NCBI RefSeq assembly: GCF_002221505.1
Contig: NZ_CP011036.1
Location: forward strand, 434,001 to 498,000
Reading direction: 5' to 3'
Length of the DNA stretch: 64,000 nucleotides
From: Pseudoalteromonas nigrifaciens
GTDB taxonomy: Bacteria > Pseudomonadota > Gammaproteobacteria > Enterobacterales > Alteromonadaceae
The notes below the pieces were generated by a model. The model worked only from the letters and a program-made list of their open reading frames with translations, was not told where the DNA came from and did no database searches. Positions 7,868-16,879 of the stretch are shown piece by piece. Made by a program: the position numbers and the translations under genes. Every line of letters starts with the position of its first letter. Positions within the stretch are counted from its first letter, which is position 1.

Positions 7868-8173
7868 ATGGACTCACATATGAAGAAATGGGTGCTCAAA
7901 AAAAGAATTTTTATGATAGGTTTTTTACCGTTCATGGGGGTATTCGTCGCACTTCTTTTAAATTTTATTGCAGGCCCTGCTTATACAACGTCACTAAATC
8001 AAAGTGCACTTCGAGCATATTTTATGGGGTCTGCCATGTGGTCGGTACTTGCATTTTTTTCAGGGGTATATATGTATTCCAAATGTAGCTCTATGAATCA
8101 TCTAAAGTTTATCCTTGGAGTATCGTCGGTTAGTTTAGGTATTACTATGCCTTGGATAATAGATATGTCGTAG
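7868..8173 (+). CDS. Small integral membrane protein of unknown function
   Basis: From ATG 7868 the product has 101 residues; ATG 7880 is an alternative, while a TTG at 7817 would put the start inside the inverted repeat. After a basic N-terminus (MKKWVLKKR) there are three hydrophobic segments (about 17-35, 50-70 and 78-97). I recognise no family. It is preceded by an attC-like inverted repeat and followed by non-coding DNA, the arrangement of a gene cassette. Confidence 0.5.
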   Translation: MDSHMKKWVLKKRIFMIGFLPFMGVFVALLLNFIAGPAYTTSLNQSALRAYFMGSAMWSVLAFFSGVYMYSKCSSMNHLKFILGVSSVSLGITMPWIIDMS

Positions 8174-8488
8174 TAATCAAAACATAACAAGTGACTATCT
8201 TGCTCGATGTCCGCAATTGGCACTGAGCCGAACTTCGGCAAAGAGCGATAACCGGACTGTCGGGTCAACTCGTTTTGGACAAAAATGAGTTTCGAAGAAT
8301 TGAATATTAGCAATGTGTAACTACAGGTATGGTCAATCACTAAACTTGCCATCCAGAACTGCTTGTGCAACTCAGTGTTGATATTTTGCGCAAAGCCAAT
8401 TGTTACAAACTTAAGAATGAATTAATATCGCCTTATAAAACTTATTTAGTATGCATCGTATTGCGGTGCTTGTGTGGGAATATGAGTA
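8174..8488. other. Intergenic stretch before the three-gene operon
   Basis: These 315 bp contain a local hairpin (GCCGAACTTCGGC at 8227-8239) followed by the dispersed GAGCGATAACCGGAC at 8243-8257, with outer GTCCG/CGGAC arms. Short frames here are unconvincing. The promoter of the 8489-11249 operon should be near the end. Confidence 0.45.
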
Positions 8489-9469
8489 ATGGCAGAAACT
8501 GGAAATATAGAGAAGCTAGCAAAATTAGTTTCCAAGGATATATTTAAGTGGTTCAAATGGGAAACTTGTTTGCCAAAGGATGAGAACTGGGAGTGTGTGA
8601 CAGAGCATCATGGCAAAACTACTCACCCGTCAGATGTTGTGTTTTATTATGATGACCCATACTCGGGTGATACTAAATATTTAAATACTGACCTTAAGAG
8701 TTACAAGGCTGGGTCTATTAATACAAGTTCTGTATCAAAAGCTCTTAAATCACTTGCAATGTCTGTTGAATGCGCAAACATCAGTGAAAGTTGGCAAAGT
8801 ACATTTCTTCTGGATGATGTTGGATTTGGGAGTGTTGCAGGGTTATTGTTCATCTACAACCATGACGACAAATACGACTACGACTTTTCTGATTTGATGG
8901 GAAGAGTGGGTTTTCGGGAAATCCCACTTTTGGAAGACAAAGAAATTGTTGTAATGGGGCCACACTTAATTAAACGTCTTTGTGACGTCGTAAGTGATAT
9001 GCAAAAGCTGAAGGCTGATGATAGTTTCCCTAGTCCTAAAGATTTCACTTTCTTTTACCCAGATTTGATTCGTGCTCGTCGTTGTGGTGACGAATGGGAT
9101 AAGCCAGCTACGGTTGAAGCGTTAACATCTCCTTGGTTAATTATCAAGCATCGATCGGGGGATGACTTTGATAGTGGTTTTGTCATCTATTACCACCAGT
9201 CAGGGGAAACAGTTGATGAGTTTATTTATCTTATCGACGCTATGTCGCACTATCAGATGCTCAGTAGTGATTACACGATACGAGTTCGGTTTACAGATGC
9301 AAGTAAGCATGCTTCAGTCAATTTTGAGAAAGCAAAACGTGAGTATCTAAAAATGTGGGGCAATGACGATGCCCGTGAGAAGCAGATGACGGTTATTGAA
9401 GCTGAAACTATCACTAAGTTCACAACTTGCTTTAATCCAATGGAAATAGGAATGCGAGAAGATGTCTAA
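8489..9469 (+). CDS. Unknown protein with possible PD-(D/E)XK nuclease fold; gene 1 of a three-gene cargo operon
   Basis: A 326-residue soluble protein. Near the N-terminus, PSD (D49) is followed by a strand, a hydrophilic turn and D68-L-K70, then a helix rich in small residues. This D...DxK spacing after a helix and strand is what PD-(D/E)XK nucleases show, so I suggest, without proof, a nuclease core at about 35-110. The remaining 200 residues match nothing I know. The next gene overlaps its last 8 bases, and a third follows, so the three are one transcription unit. As cargo in a transposon the set is a candidate defence system. Confidence 0.6.
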   Translation: MAETGNIEKLAKLVSKDIFKWFKWETCLPKDENWECVTEHHGKTTHPSDVVFYYDDPYSGDTKYLNTDLKSYKAGSINTSSVSKALKSLAMSVECANISESWQSTFLLDDVGFGSVAGLLFIYNHDDKYDYDFSDLMGRVGFREIPLLEDKEIVVMGPHLIKRLCDVVSDMQKLKADDSFPSPKDFTFFYPDLIRARRCGDEWDKPATVEALTSPWLIIKHRSGDDFDSGFVIYYHQSGETVDEFIYLIDAMSHYQMLSSDYTIRVRFTDASKHASVNFEKAKREYLKMWGNDDAREKQMTVIEAETITKFTTCFNPMEIGMREDV

Positions 9470-10574
9470 ACTCAGAACTGGCCCGTCCATTTATATCCCT
9501 ACTGATAAGAACATATTTGACGCTTTACAGCACAAGAAAGTAACTCATAGTGAGTTAGTTTTATTCCTAAGAGGAAGAGGTATTTTAGTCTCTAGCAGCA
9601 CTTCTAAAGATGCGTTAATTGAAAAAATTAGTTCTTTGGCCCTTAGCTATTCTGATTTCAACTGGATTGGTAAGTTACTAGAAAACCCAAACAGGAAAGA
9701 CAAAACAACGCATTCCAAACTTAAGGGAGAAATTGAGGACTCGCAAATCCAAGCTGCTTGTTCAGCAGTAAAAGCGAATTTGACCGCAATTGGTGATGAT
9801 TCTGTAAAGGTTACTAAAAGTGGTGATACAACAACACTAACAGTTAGTTATGTTGATCATGACTTTACAAAAACAGAGATGCGTCAACGCACACTTAAGA
9901 CTTGCGAAATAAAGCTTGAGAAAGGTAAAGATGGGGTGGTGATGAAACTTCCATCAACAAAAAAAGCTAAAGAAGTTTCTGAGACGCTTAAAAAAGCTGT
10001 TCAAGCGCAAGTAATAAAAGATACGGGTACTGAGCTAGAAGAGTTTTCCATTTCGTTACAATCTATCACTAATGCCTCATGTAGAAGTGAATTCTTTGAT
10101 AGTTTAATCCGTAATGTTCCTGACTTTAAGTTTGATAATGTTTCTAGTGTAGATGTTTATCATTTGGAACAGGAAGAGAAAGACGAGCTTGATGAGGATG
10201 ATACTGTTGAAGCTAGATTAGCTTCCTATATCAATAAAGCAGCGCTGGCAGGAGAAGGAGTGTTAGATTCAACAGAATTTAAGCAGCTTCATAAACGAGG
10301 CTTTTATATTTACAAAATTATCTGGACAGCAATAGATAGGACTCATGAAGGACCTAAAGTGGAATTTGAGGCCTGTTTTGGTCGGCCTGACTTATGCACG
10401 GAATTTATGTACACCGTTAGAGGATTATATCCGTACAACTCTAGAACTCTCGAGTACAATGTCACCAGAAAAGCTGCTACTCCTTATGAAAATGAGAAGT
10501 ACAACGTCAATCTTAGAGATGCATCAGAGAAGGCTTTGGCCAAAACCATTGAAGCATACGACAAGAAGGTGTAG
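9462..10574 (+). CDS. Unknown protein, gene 2 of the three-gene cargo operon
   Basis: A 370-residue protein I do not recognise. Residues about 25-55 (THSELVLFLRGRG, then SKDALIEKI) resemble a SAP- or HeH-like DNA-binding motif, two short helices around a glycine-rich turn. The middle has alternating charged strands, and about 235-250 is very acidic (EQEEKDELDEDD). No membrane segment or signal peptide is present. ATG 9462 lies inside gene 1, which implies translational coupling; gene 3 begins 3 bp after its stop. DNA binding is an inference only. Confidence 0.6.
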   Translation: MSKLRTGPSIYIPTDKNIFDALQHKKVTHSELVLFLRGRGILVSSSTSKDALIEKISSLALSYSDFNWIGKLLENPNRKDKTTHSKLKGEIEDSQIQAACSAVKANLTAIGDDSVKVTKSGDTTTLTVSYVDHDFTKTEMRQRTLKTCEIKLEKGKDGVVMKLPSTKKAKEVSETLKKAVQAQVIKDTGTELEEFSISLQSITNASCRSEFFDSLIRNVPDFKFDNVSSVDVYHLEQEEKDELDEDDTVEARLASYINKAALAGEGVLDSTEFKQLHKRGFYIYKIIWTAIDRTHEGPKVEFEACFGRPDLCTEFMYTVRGLYPYNSRTLEYNVTRKAATPYENEKYNVNLRDASEKALAKTIEAYDKKV

Positions 10575-10577
10575 ATA

Positions 10578-11249
10578 ATGATTAAAGCAAAATGGTTATA
10601 CTCTGAACTTCCTCTAACTCTCACCGAGTTATCAAGACTGATGAAGGAACAACAATATTCAGAAGAAACTGGTTTGGGCTTTTTGCTTTCTGTATCTACT
10701 CCGTCAAAGCTTTCAGGTAAATACGTTGAGAAGCAAGTCCAACGAAGTGTGGTTGAAGACCCATTTGGTGAGGTTACTGAGATTGAATCGGTAAGTTATT
10801 ACACATGTCAGTTTAACTGGTCCTCGAGCTCTAAATATATGTATATCACTAATCCTCCTCGCTCGTTAAGGAAGTTTTTGAATAAACTACACGAGATGAC
10901 TGGTTTAGGGTTAGTGCTATCTGAAGTTAATGTGGCCCCCGAGCGTTGGGTTGGTTACTTGGAGCGCGCGTCTGATTCTTTGAAAGTTACTCAATTGTCC
11001 TCATATGGCATCCGTGTTTCACAGGGGGCTTCTGCGAAAATTACAGTGAATGGCATAAAAGACATTAGAGATGATTTCAGTACTATCATTTCAGATAAGC
11101 GGTATTTGGTTGATAGCGTGAAATTTAAGGCTGAGTTTGGCAGTTTGGAGTTATTATGTGAGTTGACTAGGCTGGGTGTTTGTCGCTTAAAGTCTGCTAA
11201 TGTCAACTTTGTGCTCGACAAGCTTAGAGAGGCTTTAGAGGGGGTATAA
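10578..11249 (+). CDS. Unknown protein, gene 3 of the three-gene cargo operon
   Basis: A 223-residue soluble protein without a motif I can name. It starts with a helical segment (LPLTLTELSRLMKEQQ) and continues with alternating strands and helices. The start follows the stop of gene 2 by 3 bp, so it belongs to the same operon. After its stop there is no gene until the transposon end. Confidence 0.58.
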   Translation: MIKAKWLYSELPLTLTELSRLMKEQQYSEETGLGFLLSVSTPSKLSGKYVEKQVQRSVVEDPFGEVTEIESVSYYTCQFNWSSSSKYMYITNPPRSLRKFLNKLHEMTGLGLVLSEVNVAPERWVGYLERASDSLKVTQLSSYGIRVSQGASAKITVNGIKDIRDDFSTIISDKRYLVDSVKFKAEFGSLELLCELTRLGVCRLKSANVNFVLDKLREALEGV

Positions 11250-11772
11250 ATTAGTCAGAAATCGCAGTGGCACAACTAAATAACAAGAGGGCAAGTTAAG
11301 CCCCTCTCCCTCATCCGAATAGAAAGTTCATGATTCCAATTCACGAAAATTGCGGAATTTTTCAATTCTAACTTTTGAAATATGCACTTCGGGTATCCTA
11401 AGCATCTGGGTTGCTAGATCGCCAAAGGTTTATCTGATAAAAGTAAATAGACACCATATCCCTAGACTTAGGACAATCCAGTAATTAATCAACTGAGCAT
11501 ATACTGATTCATTATAAAAATTGGGGTAAGTAAGGTCTTTTGAAGGTGTAATAAGCATTAGCTCTAAATGATTTTTGGGCAGATATGAGTTAAACCGGAA
11601 AGGCAGCTTATGGCACTTTTGCGAAGTTCGGTTTGAGCGAAAACCAAGTATTAGGATAGGCTGGAATTCAGCCCTATAATCGTAAATACTGAAATTCTAC
11701 CTATTCTTTATGTACGTACTGACGATAGCGATTTGCCAACGGCAGCCTTAAACACACATAATCCTTAACTTC
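11250..11772. other. Non-coding stretch inside the transposon, near its end
   Basis: No ORF of note is present in 523 bp. At 11611-11645 lies TTCGGTTTGAGCGAAAACC, a variant of the dispersed repeat seen at 6925 and 8243, with a GGTTT/AAACC hairpin. A terminator for the three-gene operon is not obvious. Confidence 0.5.
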
Positions 11773-11876
11773 TATGTCATCGTATGGTTGTATTTTATGT
11801 CGGGGAATGGTTGCAGGTTATTTGTAAGTTATTGTTATGTCTATCCAGCGTATGTCACGCTTTGCTTGCAGCGACA
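11773..11876 (-). repeat. Predicted transposon end with three TnsB-type binding sites
   Basis: Read on the minus strand, three 18-bp sites share CAA[CG]CA and a final GACATA: 11851-11868, 11796-11813 and 11773-11790. The outermost is preceded by TGTCGCTG ending at 11876. In the I-F3 element Tn6677, as I recall it, the end is also 8 bp starting with TGT followed directly by CAACCATAAA. Three separated sites is the layout of the left end in Tn7. The 5 bp after 11876 (ACTTT) would be the target duplication; the partner copy is outside the window. Confidence 0.68.
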
Positions 11877-12035
11877 ACTTTTTTAGCTGAAACTATACTG
11901 TGACATAATGTGAATATATCCTGGGGTTAGCTACATTAGGACTAGGTCGAAATTAGCCACGGTCAGTGTTTAGGTTGTGCGTAGGCGGGGCTTAATGCCG
12001 TGCTTATTAAAGAGCAGGCTGCTGCAATTTACTCT
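11877..12035. repeat. Flanking chromosomal intergenic DNA with a half REP copy
   Basis: Outside the predicted transposon end, GTAGGCGGGGCTTAATGCCG at 11981-12000 is one arm of the dispersed REP family described at 38946. Its presence supports this being resident chromosome rather than transposon. I saw no match to any of the four spacers here. Confidence 0.6.
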
Positions 12036-12776
12036 TTAGCGCTTCTCTGCTAGTTGTATATATTTACGCTCTACCAGCTTAGATACGGGTACTAATTCAA
12101 AACCTTGTTTGCTGAGCTGTGGTAAAACGTGGCGTAAAAATGCGATTGTTTCAGGGTAGGGGTGGGCAATTGCAATGGCAAACTTATGCTCAGTAGCGTG
12201 TTGTTTTAGCTCATCTAGGCGCAGTTGTAATTGTTCTCGTGTGGTTATGTTATCTAAAAAAATATGACGGCCAATATTTTCAACGCCTAAAAAGTTAGCG
12301 GCATTTTGTGCCTGGCTTAATTCAGTGGTGCGGCTATCTAAAAAGTATAAATGTCGCTTTTTAAGCACTTCCATTATCCACCTCATAGCTTGACCTTGCT
12401 GGGTGAGCGCCGATCCCATGTGATTATTAACCCCTTTAACTTGCGGTAAACTGGCCAAAGCAGTGCCAAGTATTTGCTGTATCTGCTCTTTATTCATATT
12501 TAACGTAAGTGCGCCAGGGCCAAGCTCCTTGCCGTTAAGTGCTTGCATGGGAATATGCAGTAATAACTCTTTATTTGTTTTACTGGCTAAAGTGGCAAAA
12601 GCTTGTGCATAAGGCGTGTGAGGCAAAATTGAATACGACACTTGGCCGGGCAAAGTTAACAGTTCTAAATCTCTCTGGTGATAGCCTATGTCGTCTATTA
12701 CTATCGCTATTTGCTTGGCTTTAGCATTGAGTGACGCAAAACCAAGCATCAATATCAGCCCTATAATTACTTTCAT
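12036..12776 (-). CDS. Divergent polysaccharide deacetylase family protein (YibQ-like)
   Basis: The 246-residue protein has a signal peptide (about 1-20) and then IAIVIDDIGYHQRDL, the opening strand with paired aspartates of this family. HIPMQAL, NNHMGSALTQQ and AIAIAHPYPET match further family positions. The fold is that of NodB-type deacetylases, but the divergent group may have lost catalysis; its role in the envelope is unclear. It is the last gene of a minus-strand run gpmI-envC-ctpA-yibQ, which is conserved in gammaproteobacteria and suggests a link to EnvC and cell-wall turnover. Confidence 0.85.
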   Translation of the reverse strand: MKVIIGLILMLGFASLNAKAKQIAIVIDDIGYHQRDLELLTLPGQVSYSILPHTPYAQAFATLASKTNKELLLHIPMQALNGKELGPGALTLNMNKEQIQQILGTALASLPQVKGVNNHMGSALTQQGQAMRWIMEVLKKRHLYFLDSRTTELSQAQNAANFLGVENIGRHIFLDNITTREQLQLRLDELKQHATEHKFAIAIAHPYPETIAFLRHVLPQLSKQGFELVPVSKLVERKYIQLAEKR

Positions 12777-12848
12777 CTTTATCGCTTTTTAAATTTATAG
12801 TTTTTATTATTTTTAGAGCTTATTAATTCAACATCAGTAAGGCTAAAA

Positions 12849-14126
12849 TTATTGCAGGTTAAGTAATTGTTTAGCTTTAGCTAATTGTAAATCAGTTACC
12901 TTGCTGGCTAGTTGTGTTTGTTTGCTTTTAGCTTGCTGGTTTTTGATTATAACGGCTTTATCACTTTGTGAAAGGGTTGTTTGATTAATCGCCACGTCGG
13001 GCGTAATACCAACACCCTCGATTGATTTCCCCAAAGGGGTAAAGTACTTAGCTGTAGTGAGCTTTAATGCAGTGCTGCCATCACCGAGTGGAATAAGCGA
13101 TTGCACTGAGCCTTTACCAAAAGATTGGCTGCCAACAACCTTGGCGCGGTTATTATCTTTTAATGCGGCAGCTAAAATTTCGGCTGCTGATGCCGAGTTT
13201 TCGTTAATTAGCACGACAATAGGGGCGCCTTTTAAAATGTCTCCGTGTTTGGCATAAAAAGCTTTATTTGCCTCGTTATAGCGCCCTTTGGTTGTAACAA
13301 TAGTACCGTTTTGTAAAAACAGATCCGATACCGCAACAGCGCTTCTAAGTGTACCGCCGGGGTTATCACGTAAATCAATAACTAGGCCTTTAAGTGGGTC
13401 CCCAAAGTGATTTTGCATGGCTGCTATTTGCAAAGCCACTTCATGTAAAGTGTGGTTAGAAAAACTATTTATAGCTAAATAACCGCTGCCTAAATCTAAG
13501 CGCTGGCTAGTAACGCTTTCAAGCTTTATTTTACGGCGACTCACATTAAAATTAAGTGGTTGCGGTTGGTTATCACGCTTTATGGTTAAACTAATATTAC
13601 TAAGTTTGCTTGCTGTTATTAGCTGGGCAACATGCTCTACGGTGCTGTTTTGTGTTGTTTGATTATTAACGCTAATGATAATGTCACCGGCCATAACTCC
13701 AGCACTTTTAGCAGGTGAGTTACTCACTACATTTACAATGGTTACACTGTTATTTATTTGTTTAACCTCAATACCTAAACCGGTATAGCGGCCATTAGTG
13801 TTATCAAATAAAGTATTTAATTCGTGTTCATCAAGGTATTTAGAGTAGGGATCGAGCTGGGCATATAAATGCGCAAATTGTTGGTTGTTATAGCTAGTAT
13901 GTGTGGTGTTTTGGAGTGCAAGATCTTCAACGTAGTAGGTATGAATATTAAATAGGATTTCGGTTATTTGTTGGCTTTTTAATTCTTTAATCGAACTAGA
14001 AAATACATTAGCTGAAAAGCTAATAAAAATTAATAGGGCAAGTAAATACAGGCTTAAGTTAAGCGTAAAGCCTGTATTTTTAAACCATTTTGCTTCGGTG
14101 CTTTTTTTGTCCATCGGCTGCTCCAA
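12849..14126 (-). CDS. Carboxy-terminal processing protease, S41 family
   Basis: The protein has 425 residues: a membrane anchor or uncleaved signal at about 22-44, a PDZ domain near 110-195 (GRYTGLGIEV onward), and an S41 peptidase domain. The catalytic serine lies in ENSASAAE (about 311-313) and the lysine in QSFGKGSVQ (K338). Such periplasmic proteases trim or degrade proteins by their C-termini, often adaptor or cell-wall enzymes. It sits between envC and the yibQ-like gene on the same strand, the usual gammaproteobacterial arrangement. Confidence 0.9.
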   Translation of the reverse strand: MEQPMDKKSTEAKWFKNTGFTLNLSLYLLALLIFISFSANVFSSSIKELKSQQITEILFNIHTYYVEDLALQNTTHTSYNNQQFAHLYAQLDPYSKYLDEHELNTLFDNTNGRYTGLGIEVKQINNSVTIVNVVSNSPAKSAGVMAGDIIISVNNQTTQNSTVEHVAQLITASKLSNISLTIKRDNQPQPLNFNVSRRKIKLESVTSQRLDLGSGYLAINSFSNHTLHEVALQIAAMQNHFGDPLKGLVIDLRDNPGGTLRSAVAVSDLFLQNGTIVTTKGRYNEANKAFYAKHGDILKGAPIVVLINENSASAAEILAAALKDNNRAKVVGSQSFGKGSVQSLIPLGDGSTALKLTTAKYFTPLGKSIEGVGITPDVAINQTTLSQSDKAVIIKNQQAKSKQTQLASKVTDLQLAKAKQLLNLQ

Positions 14127-14182
14127 TGCGGCGCAGCGGTTAATTTATACCAATGGTATGTTTTAAATAAGATTGGTATTTG

Positions 14183-15325
14183 CTAAATGCGTTTGCACCA
14201 TTTTTCAGGATTTACTGCACGCCCTTTATGGCGCATTTCAAAGTATAGACCAGAACTTGCTTGCCCGCCGCTTTGGCCAACTAGCGCTACCGTTTCGCCT
14301 TCTCTTACCATGTCGCCAACATCTTTCAATAAGGTTTGTGCATGGCCGTAAAGGCTCATAAAGCCCTCACCATGGTCAACTACAATTACCCAGCCGTAGC
14401 CTTTTAACCAATCGGCAAATACCACTTGGCCGTTATGAACACTGTTAATATTGCTGCCTTCTTTTGCGCCAATTAATACGCCTTTCCAGTCAATACCACC
14501 GTGTTTTCGTTGTCCAAAAGTGTGCTCTAACTTACCTCGGCTTGGCCAGTTAAGTTTGCCTTTGCTATTATTGAGGCCGAGTAATTCAACTTTTTTATTT
14601 TTTTCTTTCTCTAGCTCTTCAATAGTTGTGATCAGCGTTTGTTGGTTTTCTTTTAAATAGTTAATTGAGCTTTTGGTGCTGTTTAGCTGTGCCTGTAAAT
14701 TTTTTAAATTGGCTTGGCGTTCGCTTTGAGCACTAACTAATGCGGTTTGGCGTCTTTTTTGTTCATCATGCAGGTTTACTAGTTTTTGCTTTGTTTTAGC
14801 CAGTTCAGCCTGGTTTTTCGCTATTTGTAACTGCAGCGCTTTTAGCTCTTCGAGTTGTTCAATGCGGGCTTTATTTAAATAATTATAATAGCTTAGGGTG
14901 CGCTCAAATTTAGCCGTGTCTTCTTGGTTGAGCAGCATTTTTGCATAATCATCGTCGCCACCGGCCATATAAGCACTTTTAAGTTGCGCAGCTAATGCGT
15001 GTTGAAACTGTGCATGTTGTTGTTCGAGTTGATCGGCTTTTTGCTGTTGCAGTTGTTGCTGTTGTTCGGTTTTTTTAATCGACTGCTCAGCCATATTTAG
15101 GGCTTTGGCGTTTTTAGCTATTTCGAGTTCGTGCTGTTGTAGGTTTTTTTGTAGCGTGGCAACTTTTTTGCGTTGCGCGTTGTATTCAGATTGGCTTTGC
15201 TTAAGTGCCGTTTGTACTTCGCTGAGATCTTTTTTGGTACGATCTTCATTAGCGACTGCAGTTGCAGTCGCTAAAAAAGTCAGTATTAAAATTAGCTTAG
15301 TAACGCTATTAATACATTTTTGCAT
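14183..15325 (-). CDS. envC: Murein hydrolase activator EnvC
   Basis: The protein (380 residues) has a signal peptide (to about 25), a long coiled-coil (about 28-245, rich in Q, K, E and A) and a C-terminal LytM domain. The HxH zinc motif expected near the end is replaced by YFEMRH, so the domain looks catalytically dead, as in E. coli EnvC. There it is recruited by FtsEX and opens the autoinhibited amidases AmiA and AmiB during septum splitting. It follows gpmI by 3 bp and is likely co-transcribed with it. Confidence 0.93.
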   Translation of the reverse strand: MQKCINSVTKLILILTFLATATAVANEDRTKKDLSEVQTALKQSQSEYNAQRKKVATLQKNLQQHELEIAKNAKALNMAEQSIKKTEQQQQLQQQKADQLEQQHAQFQHALAAQLKSAYMAGGDDDYAKMLLNQEDTAKFERTLSYYNYLNKARIEQLEELKALQLQIAKNQAELAKTKQKLVNLHDEQKRRQTALVSAQSERQANLKNLQAQLNSTKSSINYLKENQQTLITTIEELEKEKNKKVELLGLNNSKGKLNWPSRGKLEHTFGQRKHGGIDWKGVLIGAKEGSNINSVHNGQVVFADWLKGYGWVIVVDHGEGFMSLYGHAQTLLKDVGDMVREGETVALVGQSGGQASSGLYFEMRHKGRAVNPEKWCKRI

Positions 15326-15328
15326 AGA

Positions 15329-16879
15329 TTATTTCAACGTCATGATAGGTTTGCCTGTCATTTCAGTTGGTTGCTCCATGCCCATTAAGTGCAGCATAGT
15401 AGGCGCTACATCACTAAGCGCCTTACCCTCAGATGGTGTTGCGTCGCGGCCCACGTAAATAAATGGCACCGGCTCGCTAGTATGTGCAGTATGGGCTTGG
15501 CCTGTTTTAAGGTTGGCCATTTGCTCAGCATTACCATGGTCGGCAGTAATAAGCGCTTCACCGCCATATTCGTTAAGTGCAGCTACTACGCGGCCAATAC
15601 AGTGATCAACTGCTTCGCAGGCTTTAACTGCCGCTGCAAATACACCAGAGTGACCCACCATATCGCCGTTAGGGTAGTTACAAATAATAGCGTCGTATTT
15701 ACCACTTTTAATTGCCGCAACGAGTTTGTCGGTAAGCATTTCTGAGTTCATTTCGGGCTGCAAATCGTACGTTGCAACTTGTGGTGAAGGGATAAGCTCG
15801 CGGGTTTCACCGTTAAATTCGTCTTCGCGGCCACCACTAAAGAAAAATGTTACGTGAGCATATTTTTCAGTTTCAGAAATACGTAGTTGAGTTTTACCGT
15901 GTTTTTCAAACCATTCGCCAAGTACGTTTACCAGTGGCGTAGGGCCAAATGCAACTGGGGCGTCTATATCTGCAGCGTATTCGGTCATCATTACAAATGC
16001 GCTAAGTGCAGGCGATTTTTGTTTGGCAAAACCGTCAAAGTTAGGCTCAACAAATGCACGTGTAATTTCACGGGCGCGATCGGCTCTAAAGTTAGCAAAT
16101 ATAACCGTGTCGCCATCGTTAATTTGTACAGGCTCTGCGCCTGCAGGAGTAATGGTGCTTGCGGCTACAAACTCATCGTTTTCGTCGCGCTCATAAGCAG
16201 CTTCAAGTGCGCTTACGCCAGTCGGGTAGCTAAAGTCGCCTTGTGCTAACGTAAGTAAGTTATAGGCTTTTTCTACGCGGTTCCAGCGGTTGTCTCTGTC
16301 CATTGCGTAATAACGGCCAATTAGCGATGCTAAGCGGCCACATTGTAGCTTTGCAAATACCGCTTCAATGCGCTCAATAGAAGCTTTAGCACTGCGTGGA
16401 GGTGTGTCGCGGCCATCTAAAAAGCCATGAAAGTACACCTCTTTTGCACCGCGTTTTGCAGCAAGTTCAATACTTGCCACAATATGATCTTCGTGGCTGT
16501 GTACGCCACCTGGGCTTAATAGCCCCATAATGTGCACGGCTTTATCTGCACTTACGGCTTTATCTATGTTATCGACTAGTGCGGGGGTAGAGTCAAACTC
16601 GCCATCGTTTATCGCTTTTGTTATACGAGTAAAGTCTTGATAAACAACGCGTCCTGCGCCTAAATTAACGTGGCCAACTTCAGAGTTGCCCATTTGACCA
16701 TCAGGAAGGCCTACATCAAAACCCGAAGCTGAAATTAATGTGCGCGGGCGGGTGGCCCATAATTCATCTAATACAGGGGTGTTTGCAGCCAGAATCGCAT
16801 TACTTTGCTCATCTTCGCGGTATCCCCAGCCATCTAAAATCATTAATACCAGTGGTTTTTTATGCTCTGACATAGTCAC
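15329..16879 (-). CDS. gpmI: 2,3-bisphosphoglycerate-independent phosphoglycerate mutase
   Basis: This 516-residue enzyme interconverts 3- and 2-phosphoglycerate using two metal ions. The N-terminal metal site (LMILDGWGY), the phosphorylated serine (S66 in [10 protein letters not shown]), and the C-terminal metal site ([11 protein letters not shown], then [11 protein letters not shown]) are all present, and the length is normal. It is the first gene of the minus-strand run that continues into envC. A second ATG 6 bp further in (16873) is an alternative start. Confidence 0.97.
   Translation of the reverse strand: MTMSEHKKPLVLMILDGWGYREDEQSNAILAANTPVLDELWATRPRTLISASGFDVGLPDGQMGNSEVGHVNLGAGRVVYQDFTRITKAINDGEFDSTPALVDNIDKAVSADKAVHIMGLLSPGGVHSHEDHIVASIELAAKRGAKEVYFHGFLDGRDTPPRSAKASIERIEAVFAKLQCGRLASLIGRYYAMDRDNRWNRVEKAYNLLTLAQGDFSYPTGVSALEAAYERDENDEFVAASTITPAGAEPVQINDGDTVIFANFRADRAREITRAFVEPNFDGFAKQKSPALSAFVMMTEYAADIDAPVAFGPTPLVNVLGEWFEKHGKTQLRISETEKYAHVTFFFSGGREDEFNGETRELIPSPQVATYDLQPEMNSEMLTDKLVAAIKSGKYDAIICNYPNGDMVGHSGVFAAAVKACEAVDHCIGRVVAALNEYGGEALITADHGNAEQMANLKTGQAHTAHTSEPVPFIYVGRDATPSEGKALSDVAPTMLHLMGMEQPTEMTGKPIMTLK

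Larger units (their letters stand above)
1..11876. mobile_element. Tn7-like CRISPR-associated transposon, type I-F3 (one side; other end outside window)
   Basis: The block holds tniQ, a cas8-cas5 fusion, cas7, cas6 and a short CRISPR array, without cas1, cas2-3 or any effector nuclease. That gene set is the signature of type I-F3 CRISPR-associated transposons, where Cascade with TniQ recruits TnsABC for RNA-guided insertion. tnsA, tnsB and tnsC are not in the window and are expected to the left. Cargo genes lie on both sides of the cas operon. The right boundary at 11876 is my inference from three 18-bp repeats and a TGT terminus. Beyond it come ordinary chromosomal genes (yibQ, ctpA, envC, gpmI). 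Confidence 0.85.

Noticed and set aside
8365..8547. 60-residue ORF before the three-gene operon
   Set aside because: It overlaps the better-supported gene at 8489, has no ribosome site and no recognisable features.
11877..12035. Possible homing protospacer just right of the transposon end
   Set aside because: I compared the four spacers with this stretch on both strands and saw no match, so the target is taken to be at the other end.
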